Shown here: positions 10,866 through 23,669 of the stretch, one piece after another
How the letters are laid out: every line of letters starts with the position of its first letter
Position numbering within the stretch: the stretch's first letter is position 1
DNA from: Agrocybe praecox
Taxonomy: Eukaryota > Basidiomycota > Agaricomycetes > Agaricales > Agrocybaceae
Reading direction: 5' to 3'
Length of the DNA: 64,000 nucleotides
NCBI GenBank assembly: GCA_964017145.1
Contig: OZ024848.1
Location: 446,501 to 510,500, forward strand
Notes under the pieces: generated by a model
Database searches by the model: none
The model's input: only the letters and a program-made list of their open reading frames with translations
Told to the model about the DNA's origin: nothing
Position numbers and translations under genes: made by a program

Positions 10866-11493
10866 TATTCTGGAAACGAGTAAGTTGGGCGTAGAGAAAC
10901 AGGCGTTGCGGCCCTCACAAGCATACCTCGTGATTAATAGAGCTATAAGTACCTAGCACTAGATCCAGGGTTAACATCCCCTGCGACAGATTCCTTGATT
11001 TGACCGACAACTTTCAGCGGCATCACTGGCACTGGCCACCATTCAGTCGGACAGTCGAAACATTAAATCATCATTTTGAGAATTAAATTGATACGAAAGG
11101 AAGTCAAAAACTCAGACTCCTGACATTGCGATGAAACATAGAGCAACCAGGAGGTTACCATCGGAATTGCATGGTGGAAAGACTTTTCCTCGCTTGCTAT
11201 ACCGCCCTCCTAGACATACATGCCATTCATATGTGTGTTGACTGATTTCCTAGATAATGTCGATTTGCAACGACGATCTATCTATACTGTATTACTGTAT
11301 GCATTTCCCAAAGAGGTCTAAACTGGCTTACATATGCTACATAGGCCCTCCAGGCCTCAGGCCTCATGAGCCATTAACTAAGGGGAGTGGGGAATGGGGA
11401 GTAGTAACCTCTTGGGAGCAACCGTGTCTTGCAGGACAAACCGAGTTCAGGGTCAAGAAAGGGGTATTTGACCCTGCAGAGTTTAAGAAAGTT
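10866..11493. other. intergenic between DUF6533 gene and recyclin gene
   Basis: Promoter side of the DUF6533 gene and terminator side of recyclin-1. No further gene seen. Confidence 0.5.
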
Positions 11494-14400
11494 TTAACAG
11501 ATTGTGCAATCTTCTTTGAAACTGAGATTGTACATGGTTTTGTCTACAATTTTCTCTATCTTCTTCCAATCAGATCGTCGCTGGATAAATTCATACACAT
11601 CCTAGAATATGGATTATCTTCGTGAAGCAGGAATTGCTGATTCGGCGAGAGTACTAACCTCCGGTCTGTATGCTCCACCGTATCTAGCGACGTCTTTTAC
11701 AATCTGGGCAAGATCTTTAGCGTCTTCAACGACATACACATGCCCCAGCATTTTCAGATGAGAAAAATCAGCTATAATTGCAGGGATCTGACACGACGAG
11801 CGTTTAATAAGCTTGACGACCACGATAAGCTCACTTGACTTTTGTGCGGATACCCACCTTAAGTGAAGTTATGAATGTATTATACGCATTCAAATCTGCT
11901 ATGACTTGAAATCCGCCGCTCAATGATATGATTTGACGTTTTATATGCTTCTGCAGGATACTATGGATGTGTAAGCCCTAAGAGATGCAGGGCATACATA
12001 AACGCAACATACCCGATCAACCTCAATCCCACTTCTTGGTAGAATACTTCCAAAACTTCCTTGCTCGTGCTCCCCTTGAGCAACTTGCAATGGTTCTCCA
12101 AGCACTGTATTGCTTCAGTGCAACCTCGTGTTGGACCGAGTTCTAAAGGTGCGTCTTCGGGAGGATAGTATTCGCGAGGCTTTGTATAAGTCAAGATAAT
12201 ATGCTCAACCTATGGTTACGCATCTGTTAGTAAGTGTCGTTACCCAATAAATGAGTAAGTAAAATCTAGGCCTACCTGGTTCATAAGGACCTCCGTGCCT
12301 GCGTTCAGACCAGCAGCGACAGAATCATCTAGAGCGTTTTCAAACCGTTTCTTCTCTCTAACCACAGAATTCATGAAATCGGTTTTATCAATATGAGGAG
12401 CCTAAACGGGTCTCAATCGCAAACGCCAAAGGGGATCATTGTTACATGGACTCACCAATTCCTTATCGAAATAAACCTGCATGATAGATTGGATCGTGTC
12501 TCCAACATGCACTAGCTCAAAAAATTGTACCAAGGGAGCAACTCTTGCCGTATCCGCGTGTTCTGCAGGCTTGTACGCTTTCATCCTATCAGTTGCTCTG
12601 GAAGACATATTCATTATGCATTCGCTACGAAGTTAAATTACCAATGGACTTACTGGGAAAATCCTCGAACAACGTGGCGCTCCCCTAGCGCCTGCAACAT
12701 GAGGATAAAAATCTCCTCTATGGTATCCCGTACTCGATGACCATAATGCCCTGGATATCCGGAAAAGGTTTCCACTCGCTTCAAAGATTCACGATCGGCA
12801 TGAATGAGCTCAAGGGCAACGTCTAATGAAAGGAGCAAATCCAATTGATGTGTTCCCGGGCCCATATCTGAAGCGGCACTTTGCAGAGGTGTGGCGCTGG
12901 ACGAATTCATGAGAGGCGTTGGGGACGTTATCTCCAACTGCGATAGAGAAACTAAGAAAAATGTAATGAACTTTTTCATTCAAATAAATAAACCACACGT
13001 ACCAGAATTCTTCTCTCTTGAGTTTATCCTTGTATGTGGCTGATAGTCGTCGTCCTCTTCATCATCAATTTCAAATAATGTCCCTTCATCTTTATCCAAG
13101 TTTCTCGAGTATCCCGTGTCCGCCGCAGACCTAGCATTCACATTTCCAGCCCACCGCTGTGGGTTCAGCATTGCGATACCTTGTACAGCAGCATTGCCTC
13201 CAGTCATCAGAGCACCGCCGACGGCATTGACTGTCCTCGGAACGATGGTGACGGGAAGCAGGAGAATATTGGTAAAGGAATTCAGCACGTTGCGTTTTAA
13301 GACGGCAGGATTTTCCGTTGATGAGAGGTATCTTCTAGTGCTGGACCCATTGGCCTGGGTAGGTGAAATGGAAGAAGCCTGGAATTTATGGTCAGCGGAT
13401 GATCGCCTCCATAGCCGCTGCATACCTCTTGGTTCCAGCCATTGCAGATGGTATCAAGAGCGCGCTTCACGGATTCAACTTCTTCGTCGAGGTATTCATC
13501 CATGTTTGCTTCGAACATTTGATAACTGCAATCGTGAGCACATTAGGATATAAAAATATCTTATGACGTACACGACGTCTTCTGCCTTGTTCCTGTCAAC
13601 CATGGAATCTTTCCTTTCCTCTGCGACTTCCATTATTGCGTCAACCATTTTCGACGACTCGCGGAAGGAGGCCGCCACAGATACCAAATAAATCTCATTA
13701 GATATTTCCCGGGCGCGGGTTAAAAGTTGCGTTACATATTCACCAACCTGTCAAAAAGTCAGATAAGATTATGCACAACGAAAGACATGCATACCACTTC
13801 ATTTGCAAGGCGGTCGGAAAACGAAATAAGAACCTGCGATGCAGGAGGGAATACTCGGACAGCGCGAGCACCATCCTCGCGGATCGCATGCAAGATATCC
13901 TCCATGAAGACGTCCATAGCCGCGAAGTCAAGCTGTGATTCAGCACTGAGAAAATAAGCACACCTGATTCAAAAAAGAGACGTGTACATACGTGAAGTTA
14001 TCCAACGCTCTCCATTTTCCTTCCTGATAAAAAATTTCCCTCTTCTCGGCCCACACCTTGCCCATCTCCCAGTCTCCGCTATTCGCATCCCAGACTTCCC
14101 AACTAGATTCTGCAGCCTCTCTCATTCCGTCTTCATCACCCTTGCTATCTGCCGCGTCGAACGCAGCCAGGAGATTCGAGTCGAATCTATCCATGGCAGT
14201 CCGCAGAGACATGAACAGCGTCTCCCATTGTCTTACAGGCTGAATGACCGGCGACAAGAAATGCGACAGTAAACGAAGAGTCCTGGCTTCTTCATACAAA
14301 GTCGGCTGAAGTTGTGCTGCCAACTCGGTTAGTACTAGATGAGGCGCGAGATTCAGGATCTTCGTCAAAGGCCTGAGCAACAAATGTACTCTGATGTATT

Positions 14401-14905
14401 TCGTCTTGAATGTTTCCACCGTGACCGCTTTCCCGAACGGCGCAGGCGACGAAGGCACGAGCTGTGCATTGTCGAATGCACCTACGAAGTCTCCCATTTC
14501 ATCAGGAGCTGTTGACGAGAGTACATCCGCCGTCGTAAAGTCACCAAATTCATCGTCGACAGGGATAATTGGCGGCGCTGCAGCTCGCGTCGATGCAGCC
14601 TTTTCCTGGGTTTTCTTCTCCAAAAAATCCAGTACCTTCTTGAACGATGGATCCTTTTCTATTCCCAAAGCTTTCCACCTCGGCTCCCACACTTGATCTT
14701 CACGAACAAATCTCGCTGTGGCTCGACAACATCTGCTGTATGCTGGTAAATCTGGTATAGGAAGGTGTGATATCAACAGCAGATGGAGATCCGAAGGAAG
14801 TCGGCCAACCAGTGGAAGTGCAGCAGGACTCTTTTGAGTCGTATTCCGTCCAAGAAGTGCGTTAGAATATAGCTTTACTGGTTCCAAAGTCGCGAATTTA
14901 TCCAT
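11494..14905 (-). CDS. RCY1: Recyclin-1 (F-box and Sec10-like endocytic recycling protein)
   Basis: Twelve exons (13992-14905, 13795-13945, 13572-13747, 13426-13525, 13003-13378, 12654-12951, 12456-12597, 12276-12401, 12013-12209, 11858-11960, 11659-11811, 11494-11601) give exactly 948 codons. Residues about 34-80 form an F-box (GRLPSDLHLLLISHLPIPDL, RATARFVRED, VWEPRW). The rest is helical and Sec10-like, with blocks such as RVFPPASQVLISFSDR, LVQFFELVHVGDTIQSIMQVYFDKEL, LKMLGHVYVVEDAKDLAQIV and a conserved tail DVYEFIQRRSDWKKIEK. The protein ends CTIC, a CaaX-type lipidation box. Yeast Rcy1 and fission-yeast Pof6 share the F-box plus Sec10-like plan and act with Skp1 in recycling from endosomes and in polarised growth. 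The gene is presumably single-copy housekeeping. A CACGTG box lies about 78 bp upstream of the ATG. Confidence 0.88.
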
Positions 14906-17904
14906 GACGATGGAAGCTGCGCATGAGAGTAATGATTACGCTGCGTCCGCCGAGTCGCGATTGCCATTCGGAAATATGAGGTCACGTGTGTGTGGTGGCT
15001 GTGAGCGTCTAACTGAGCTTGGCATGTATCCAAAATAGCCGCCGTCAATAGTACTAGTCAGATGAGTGAAATGTCATATTGGTGAGCAACAAGAAGCGCT
15101 CCCTGATTTTCACGTTGGACTAAGGAGCCATTTTTAGAGTTTAAACCTCAAGGTTTATTTCAAATTTTCAATATTACCTCTGGTGGCAAACTTGTGGCAA
15201 ATGGCAGTTGTCGGCCTTTCAACTTATGGGAACTCCACGTCTTGTCTCTCATTTTTCAAGATATTTACTCTCGTGGTGCTCAAGCCTCAGACCGCCCAAA
15301 GGGGTAGGATAAAAAAGTACCCTCTCGTACTTCACCAATGTAAATTTGCTGGCTACTCGCCACAAAAAAATGTCCACAACTATGCGCTATGGAAAACTTA
15401 TTCATTCTCCCCGTGTGGCACTGTCTGTGCTAGTATATTACTCGACTCTCGAGGCTTTACTAGGCTGTGATCTGCGTAGAATCCGGGATTCTACAACTAC
15501 TGTCTTGAAAAAAGATCTATTTCGTATTCTTGTATCTATTGGATGAATCTATCGGTTTCCACTCTCTCTGAATAATACAAATATAGCGATTTAAATAACT
15601 GTCGTATTTTATTCTTATCAGTGTACCACGTCCTAAGCTCTGTTTGTTGGAGAACAGCATCACTTTTCAATATTGCGCCTCTCGTTACTTGGATACTTCA
15701 GGTGCTCTTGTCTCAATCTCTACCTTGGTTCTCGAATTCAATGGTGATCGGCCCCTCTGCTAATGGAGTCAAAGTCAGTACCCGAGTAGAGCCAATCTCA
15801 AGTCTTCCTTGGCAAGAAATCTTACTGACTTCACAACATATATACCATCGATGAAAGGAGCACGGAGAACGGATCTCGTTCCCGGCTCCCGAACTGCTGT
15901 AAGCTTTGCATGTATTCCCTTCTTGTAGCTCCTTTGTAATGGAATAAGAGAACAAAATGCAGGGAAAGCCAAATAAATATTTCGAAGTGTCTCTTTCGGG
16001 GGCCAAGGCGCGATAGGACAGTGGTACCCTAAGAAAAGGCTCGTCTAGGCAGTCTTATATCGCGGAACCTTAATGAAGGTTAAACGTTTATTCCGCAACC
16101 CTGCCATAGTCGAAGTTATCCAAGAGGCATGTTCAAATCACTGCCTAACTCTCGTTTCTGTCACCGAACTGATTGTCGTGTCGCGAGCCCACAGTTGTGC
16201 GAAGGCTGACCAACAAAGAATCCGGTGGATCCGATGGAGCAGCAGGCAGCCGCAGTCGTCCAGGCAGGACGATTGAGACTGCAACCTGGCAGGTGAACCG
16301 CGGTTCCGGATTGCCTGCTAGTATGGGTACATCCATGTGCAGCACGTCAACTATGTTTTCATTTTGACAAAGCCAGAGTTTTAATCTTTATTTTTTGTTA
16401 AAAGAAATGACGCATGCTAGTAGGTATAGAAAATGGCATTCCAGAGGCACGATTGCGCAGATTCAGCATCCAGAGCACATCACAGCTTCACTTGCGTTGA
16501 AAAGGGCATAAATAGTTGCCATACCCCGGCGGCATGTGCGAACCCAATATGTGAACGTCTGGACCCAGACTACATCCCAGAATGGACACCTCCGCTCCAG
16601 CACCTTCAGCCCACTGGCATTATCGATATCCCAACGATCTATCTGCGTTCCCTGGAGGCACCGCAGAGGGACTTGTGATAGCCGTAATAGCTTAAATCAG
16701 ATTGTACCTCGCAGATGACCGCCGCAGTGTTGGTGGAGCTTGCAACCAAGTGTTTCGAGTATACATACATACAAACGAAATACATACGAACGAACGCCGA
16801 GCGATAGATACAATCACCCCGCGTCGTCTTCTTGCTTCGACATAAGGAGACACGGAAGTGGTTGGTCCTTCGAAATCTCGAAAGAATAAGTCCTGAAAAA
16901 TCTCGGGGGCTAGTAATTCGGATTCCATCCAGCTAAGTTGCAAGTTACAACGGGAGAGAATGATGATAGATATTATAGTAATTGTCTATCTTGTTCCTCT
17001 GTACGAGGATCTGTTTGGCTAATACACGTCCGCCATGTAATAGCAACAGGGTATCTGCCAATGATTAATGAGGCGTCAAACTTCGAGGAAATTTTCAAAT
17101 CTCCGAGCGACCGAGAAACGGTTCTCCATGCGAGTATTTGCTTTCAGTATGATGCCGCAAGTGAAGTGAAAAATTTCAATGATTGGTCAGGATATGGAGG
17201 GGAGAGTGGAAATCGTGGAACAGATATGACCGAAGTGACAGACGTATGGCAGGGGAAATGCAGAGAGGCTCCAGTGCATGGCACACAAGCCGAGGTCGGA
17301 TATAGGCACTCGTGTGAAACGAGTCAGAAGCTAAATTCTTGTACTGTTCATATGTCCATGTCAAATTTGCTAGGTAATGCATGTCCTTGGGGTACATGTA
17401 TATATGTCGAGGGTATGGGTTACATCCAATGTTTTACCTAAAATCCTTTTAGTTCAATGAAATCGACAGGCTGGGTGTCAAACTGAAATGCCGACCTCTA
17501 ATTTATCGAGTTGTGCCCTGGTCAGCATCACATCAAGAAATGTGATCGAAAGCCGATCCGTAGAAATCTGCCACTGAAACGGTATCCAGTGGTGGCAGAC
17601 AAATAAAACAACATTGGAAACAGTACCGAATGTGTTCGAGAAAGGGGTAAAGAACGGTATGGATTTGGGATATAGGATAGTACAATAAGGAATAGGTAAC
17701 AGAAGGCCAAAAAGGAGAGAGGGTCTTTGTAGATAGCTAGATTTATACGACTTCAGATATGCAAAGATATGCAGGGCAACACAAAACAAGGGTATGATTA
17801 TAAACAAGCAAGAAATAAATAAAAAGAATAAAAAAACAAAGTACAAACGATAGTCTCCATCATGGGCGGTTTGTCGTAAAACGTGGCAGTTTGTGGGATA
17901 TGTA
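14906..17904. other. 3-kb region without a supported gene
   Basis: Several open frames exist, but none shows a recognisable domain. The least bad candidate is on the minus strand at about 15713-16006, where two overlapping frames both look protein-like (FIDGIYVVKSVRFLAKEDLR and TLTPLAEGPITIEFENQGR). This may be a decayed exon. The 167-codon plus-strand frame at 16938-17441 has no homologue I recognise. Confidence 0.4.
14983..14988. promoter_or_regulatory. CACGTG E-box upstream of recyclin gene
   Basis: A palindromic CACGTG lies 78 bp upstream of the recyclin ATG on the minus strand. In fungi such boxes are bound by bHLH factors. Its role here is inferred from position only. Confidence 0.3.
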
Positions 17905-18683
17905 TCACTCTTCCGTCGGGGCAGTGGCCTCAGATGTTTGTTCAGTGTTATTGGATTCGAATATTTTCTTTGCCCTTTCCACCGTGCCTTTCTCAGGCAG
18001 AGTGGTATCTCTCTCGGACGATTTCGCGGACTCGATCGATTCCTCGGCTGCTAGCTCTCCTTCCTCTTGACTAGGGGCATCCTCAGTGGAATTGACCTTC
18101 ACGGGTAAGGAATCTATTGACGGCTCGGCAGCTGGAGATGAGCTAGCATCGGAGGCTGGTTCATCCAGCTCTCCGGATCTTTCATCGGGTAAGGGAATGG
18201 ATTCAGGCGCCGCGTTTATGTCGGTCTGAGCATCCTTTTCCTCCAGCGCGACATCTTCGACGCCTTGGGTCACTTCCTTCACTTCCTCTGTCTCTGTCCC
18301 TGCCGCTGGCAAGGTAGGTACAGCGAAAACGCCATCCGCGTCCGCCACTGAAGGCGTCGCGCTCTCCCCGCGTGCTTTCTTGATGTTCGCCTTATCATCG
18401 TCTCCGTCTACCTCTCGCTCTGTTGAGCTCAGGCGGCGTTTCTTGCCCGTTTGTGGGGCACTGGAAGTCGCTATATAAAGCAGAAATGTTATATCAGTGA
18501 TCGAAAAATCTCAAGATGTGCCGAGAAAACGGAATTAGGGCCAAAAGACGCGCCTGGATGGCCCTAAACGGAAAAAAAAGAAAAGAAAAGAGAGAAAAAC
18601 ATTGAAGACTGACGATCATCCTCCCAAGGCCTGTCTGGACGTGGAATTACACCATAGGAGATACGTCTGAGGAGCTTGAACAT
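17905..18683 (-). CDS. small acidic nuclear-type hypothetical protein
   Basis: Two exons, 18614-18683 and 17905-18470, give 211 residues. The N-terminus MFKLLRRISYGVIPRPDRPWEDD is followed by a basic patch (GKKRRLSST, NIKKARG) that could be a nuclear localisation signal. A long low-complexity acidic Glu/Ser/Pro-rich tail follows, ending EATAPTEE. I recall similar Agaricomycete proteins with the RPDRPWEDD and GRKRRLSS elements, but no function. The start was chosen because exon 1 joins the large open frame with a clean GTCAGT donor and a TATATAG acceptor. The gene could be a chromatin-associated or ribosome-associated acidic protein; nothing in the sequence decides this. Confidence 0.6.
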
Positions 18684-19151
18684 GCTTTTGTAGATATTTA
18701 GGAGATGTGGGGAAGGAGAAGGAGGGATCCAAATGGACGCGACCGTGATCCGAGCTTTGCTGGAATGCTTTGTTCGTGTTTTGTTGATCTCTTTTTATGG
18801 CAAATGTCCTCATCCCCAAAAAACAACATTTGTTCCCCATTAGTTAAAAAAGTTACCGACAAGTCTACAAAAAGAAGCAATAATAAAAGGTATAATAACC
18901 AACTGTCTAAGAGTAAGTAGCAAACATCGCCAGTGGTGAATATGAACTATGAAAAAAATAAAGTACAGTACTTGGTCATCCAGCCAGCCTCTTGCCCCGC
19001 CAGCACACACAACAACGCTGTGATCAGAGCAAGATTAAGTCGTTAATATAAAGGGCAACAATTTCCACATATGTTTAATCCAGATTGCATATAAGGGAAG
19101 GGAGGTTATCCGTGACCGGCCTCTCAATCCCTACCACAGAAGAAGATCAGA
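18684..19151. other. intergenic
   Basis: Upstream region of the acidic protein gene and 3' side of the glycosyltransferase gene. AT-rich; nothing else seen. Confidence 0.5.
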
Positions 19152-21686
19152 TCACCACTCAATCCACTCTCCATACATATTTGGACGTTCACCGCGTATG
19201 TACGCTTCAAATGTCCTTTTGAGAACCGTCGACCAGTCAAGATCTCTCTTGTCCGGCTCGTCCTCGAGGTGCTCTTCATCTATTACAGAGGCAGCCGCCC
19301 CAGCACCACCAGCAAAAGTACCAGTGGCTCCAGCAACTCCAGCGGACTTCGCTTGGGCAGCTTTCGCCTTGAGCCTCTCGCTGCGCAAAACGGCCTTGGC
19401 CGCGTCTTCTCCTGCCTTGAACTTTGGTCCAAGATCAGGGAAATTTCGTGATGGGTCAAAGGGTTTCCACCTGATGTTCTCGTGAATAAACGTGACATTA
19501 TACAGAGCATCGGACGTATCCACTCACCAGAAATTGTGGAAATGGTATGAATACGATCCTCTAAAGAAACCACGGATACCAAGTGCCTGAGGCGAACCAC
19601 TGGTTTGTAAAGGGGTGTCAAAAAAGTCCGCAAATCTGTATTTCAAAATACGTCAGTAAACAAGAGAAAAGAAAAGAGTACATCAAACATACTCAGTGAA
19701 GTACGGCTGAGGCGGTCTATCACGCTGGTAATTCTCCGTGTTCAACCAAGCCGCATCAAACAGAGCGTCCGGTAATCTCAGCAGCAAGCCCTGTAGGTGA
19801 GCGTCTTCGGTATACCGCGACACAGTCATTGGGTGGAAATCCAACCCGTTCTTCAACGCAGTTCGGAATAAGAACGAGCCCAGAGCCGAGCCCTTGTTCA
19901 TGCGAAGGACGGCGGTGTTATAATTCTCCAATCTTGACCAACGATAGGCAAAAGCGCCTTTCCAGCCCCACAGTTCTTCCCAATCACGTAAGAAGATGGT
20001 ATCCGCGTCTAGGTAGATTCCACCGAAGCGGTGGCACAGAACGAAACGCGCCATGTCAGAAAGGATGACTGACAATCTGTCGTACGAGGAAGATGATTTG
20101 GAGCCCGTCCTGTTTGTGATATCATCTTCATCTTCTTGGGTGACCGCCGTTGAAGTTTCGTTGGCCGTCGCGGTGGTTGTCGCAGCTGGCTTCTTCTTCT
20201 TGAAACTCACAATATGGCCTCCCGAATTAAACAACGTTTCTTGTAATTCCCGCCATTCGTCCTTGATTTCGGGTATACCATCCAACTGCTCGGTCGTATT
20301 CCACAGTTTGAAATGGATGACATTCTTGAATCTTGGATGAAGGAAGGGAGATGCCCATGGGCTACTCTTGAGCTGCTCGTACATATCATGGACAGCTGTC
20401 GGATTAGGCACTGACGCAGCTGGACCTGGGTTTATCCATAACCAAAACTGAGGCCGGCACACGCGGGAATCAGCTGGCCATTCCTTGAGGTGGATTCCCG
20501 TATTTTGGGTGTAAAGGAATGACAATAACGCAAGATATGGCTTGTCGGTGAACGGTCCTGTCCAGAACATATGGAAGACACGGGGATTTTCAGGGTCGCA
20601 TGGGGGTAGAGACTCGGATGGCTTGTGGACGAGTATTGGGGACAGTGATAAGCGGGGTTCCCATTCTGTGCCTTTCTTCTTGACAAGCCCTTCATTGGGG
20701 TCGTCCGAAGTTCGCCCAACCGCCAGAGGAGCTTGGTGGTCAGAATCGTCGAAGACGGGGGGTGTTACAGAGCTGACATCAGCCGATTCCTTGTAAATGT
20801 ATCTCCAGTCAAGACTGTCGTCGCGTCTGAAGCGTTCCCCGTTGTCCAGACCTCCTCCCATACGTAGCATTTCCAAGCAGTCGCGTACATACTATAGAAA
20901 AAAGTTCAGTGTCAGTGAGGCGATGTGATAAAAAGAAGAATCGGCTTACTTTGCCCTTGCTAAAGTTACAATGCTTCATTACATGATCTAGGTCTGCTAC
21001 ACTTCCTGGAACTGGCCGAGGAGGATAGGCAACATTGGGAGGTTTGCTCTGGATATCAAGGTACACTCTTTTGGGCCCTGCACCCAATGTTCCTGTACCG
21101 TTCACGGAGGGTAAGCGTATCAACTGCTTGCTTTTCTGTTTTGACTGCGGTGGCAAAGCTGGATTGTATACAGGACCAGGTAGACCGATTTGCGGAGGCA
21201 CTGTAAGAAAAAGAACGCGATTGAGCACCACGCGCTCTTGACAGCACACACACCGACAGCGAATGTTCACTCACCAGGCTCTGAGCTGGGATAATGACCA
21301 CTGGCGATCTCCCACTTCCATATCCGTCGCAAATCCTCTCTTTTGAAAACTAGCGTCGGGGGGTCGACAGGTGTGCTTCCAGGCCATTGCTCCGGCCATT
21401 CTGACCGCCCAAAGGCTTTCGAGACGATGATGACGGTGCAAAATACGGCGAAACAGGCAATTGCGACGAATAATGGACCTCTTTTCCGTCTTACTCTTGA
21501 CCCACGAAAGTAGTTTAATGGTGCAGCATTTGGAACGAGAATGCGTAACCGCCGTGTCCTCACGCCAGGTATTGGTAAAGAGAGGGGCCTGGTCCAATTT
21601 GAGAAAGAGGAATGAGTTCTATGCTGGCGCTCGAGCTTTTCTTCTACTGCAGAAGAATGACTCGGGAGGCGCAAATCCGGGTTCAT
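19152..21686 (-). CDS. type II membrane glycosyltransferase with DXD motif
   Basis: Five exons (21275-21686, 20950-21200, 19693-20891, 19528-19635, 19152-19470) give 762 residues in frame. A basic N-terminal tail leads to one membrane segment (about 70-91, PLFVAIACFAVFCTVIIV), as in Golgi glycosyltransferases. The lumenal part contains RVFHMFWTGPFTDKPYLALL and, at about residue 516, GGIYLDADTIFLRD: the DXD sugar-nucleotide and metal site of the 'glycosyltransferase sugar-binding region containing DXD' family (Och1/GT32-like). A Ser/Thr/Lys-rich insertion (about 447-485) separates these blocks. A C-terminal Ala-rich segment may be a family add-on. The likely job is sugar transfer onto glycans or glycolipids in the Golgi; donor and acceptor cannot be read from the sequence. 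The ATG at 21686 is preferred over one 48 nt upstream because an acceptor-like CTGCAG precedes it. Confidence 0.82.
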
Positions 21687-21891
21687 GCTCTGCAGAACAG
21701 CAAAGAGAGAAAAAGAAGAAAAAAATAGAAGCAAGTGAAGAGGATAAAAATGTGTCTAAGTGGCAGATCACTCTATGTCTTAGTGCACAGCCACTCTGCC
21801 CAAAAGTAAAGCTGTGCTCGTTTCAAACGTGTCATTTTTCATACGACAAAAAGTTCCCATTCATTCAAATTCAATACATAATAGTCATAAT

Positions 21892-23669
21892 CTAAGCTTG
21901 TTTCTTCTGCAATCCCTTGGGCAGCTCCTTCACGAATGGCAAGAAATCGCGACCTTGCATGTATGGTCGAAGAACCTCGGGAATCACAAGTCCCTTCAAA
22001 AAAACATTACGTTAAAAATTGCTTCAGCTAAAAACAAATAAAATAACGTACATCGGGTGTTTGATAATTTTCGACAAGACAGCAGAGGGCACGTTCTGTT
22101 GCGCAGAGCGTTCCGTTAAGCATGTGAACATACAACTTTCTTGTCTGGTCCTTTGCTTTCAAACCGCAACGGATTTCAAGTCTTCGGCTCTCTGAGAATA
22201 AAGGTCAATAAAGTTTACGTGTCGTCGGTCGGCTAGGTAGCTTACGATAATCCGTGCAATTCGAACACGACACGAGCTCCTTGTACGCCCTCTGGAATGG
22301 GAACCATGCTTCCAGATCGAATTTCTGAGCTGCAGCCAGGTTAAGTGCTCCCGAAACAATTCCAACAACGCGATAACGCAGTCCAAGGCTCTGGTAGAAT
22401 CCTTCACTGTTCGCAATCATGGTATCAAGCATCTCCCAGCTCTTCTCGGGGTCGGTGATCACGAATTGTTCGACTTTCTCGAACTGATGCACTCGGAAGA
22501 TACCCCACATATCACGTCCGGCCGAACCAGCTTCCTTGCGGAAACATGTTGAATAACCAGCATATTTCACGGGCAACTGTGTCTCGGGGCTTTCGAACCA
22601 TTCGTCCGAGTGCATGGCCGAGATAGGTTGTTCCGAGGTGGCGATGAGGTATTTCTCATCCTCCGAAGCAATTACCTTTCCGTTACGATCAGCAAAATTA
22701 TACCAATGACACATAATCAATTATATTAAGTACCTTGTAGAGTTCCTCGTCGAATTGATCAAGTTGAGCAGTCTTTGCCATTTGGTCTTTGTTCATGAAG
22801 AATGGAGGCTGAACCTTCTTGAAGCCTTTTGTCCTGAGGTAATCGAGACCATACGAGATAAGTGCCTGATTGAGATCAACACCGTCTCCTGTAAGGTAGT
22901 AACCTCTGTGTCCGGCGACTTTCGAACCTATATTTTCTCATAAGACTACTACGCACCCAGGTTAGAAGAGAAGTACGAACCGCGATCGAGATCCATGGCG
23001 TCCAAGCGGAGGAGAACCTCGTGGTGAGCCAGGATACCTTCACGTACTGGAGGATCCTGGAGCTCGCCTGTGGGATCCCATGTTCGCAGAGTAGCATTAT
23101 CATCCTAGATAAAGCACCCTTAGCAACATATCTTTCCGTTCAATCACAAATACGCACTTCTGTCAAGCTGATTGGTACAGTTTTGCCGACAATATTTCCT
23201 ACTGTGCTGGCTTTCTGGCGCATGAGGACTTCGTGTTCCTTGGCCTCCTTCTTCTTAGCTTCTACTTGTGCGTCGATCTCCTTTTTCTGTGCAACTAAGT
23301 CATCCGCGGGTTGCTTTGCCTAACGAAACGAAATCAAGGAACGACTTTATCGTCAGAATCAGGCAAGAAATATTGAGAGGTGCATTGAGAGACGAACCTT
23401 TTTCTTCGCCGAAATCTCTTTTTGGACTTCGTTTACTTTCTTTCGTAGGATATTGGCATCGTAGTCCACTATTTGAGATGTTTTTTCAACATTCGATTAT
23501 AAAGGTCTTTGAAACATGTTGCTACAACGTACTTTTCACCCAGTCTGCATACATCTGAATGATCTCGTCCACAAGCTCTACAGAATGACCCCTCTTCCTC
23601 TGCGACTCCCTGATCTCCTCCGCGTTTCCTCCTTTGTTGTCAATAAAGTGTAGAATATCTAGCGTCATG
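21892..23669 (-). CDS. SES1: cytosolic seryl-tRNA synthetase
   Basis: Eight exons (23533-23669, 23399-23468, 23158-23319, 22981-23104, 22734-22927, 22246-22675, 22052-22191, 21892-21993) give 452 residues, the normal length for the cytosolic enzyme. It charges tRNA-Ser with serine using ATP. The N-terminal tRNA-binding coiled coil ([15 protein letters not shown] to about residue 110) is Lys/Glu-rich. The class II catalytic core follows, with [13 protein letters not shown], motif 2 ([23 protein letters not shown]), the substrate region FDLEAWFP then [15 protein letters not shown], and motif 3 ([17 protein letters not shown]). The C-terminus is a short Lys-rich tail (PKGLQKKQA). No mitochondrial targeting sequence is seen, so it is the cytosolic form. 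All catalytic motifs are intact. Confidence 0.95.

Noticed and set aside
16938..17441. 167-codon plus-strand frame
   Set aside because: No recognisable motif, no splice partners, and codon use unlike neighbouring genes.
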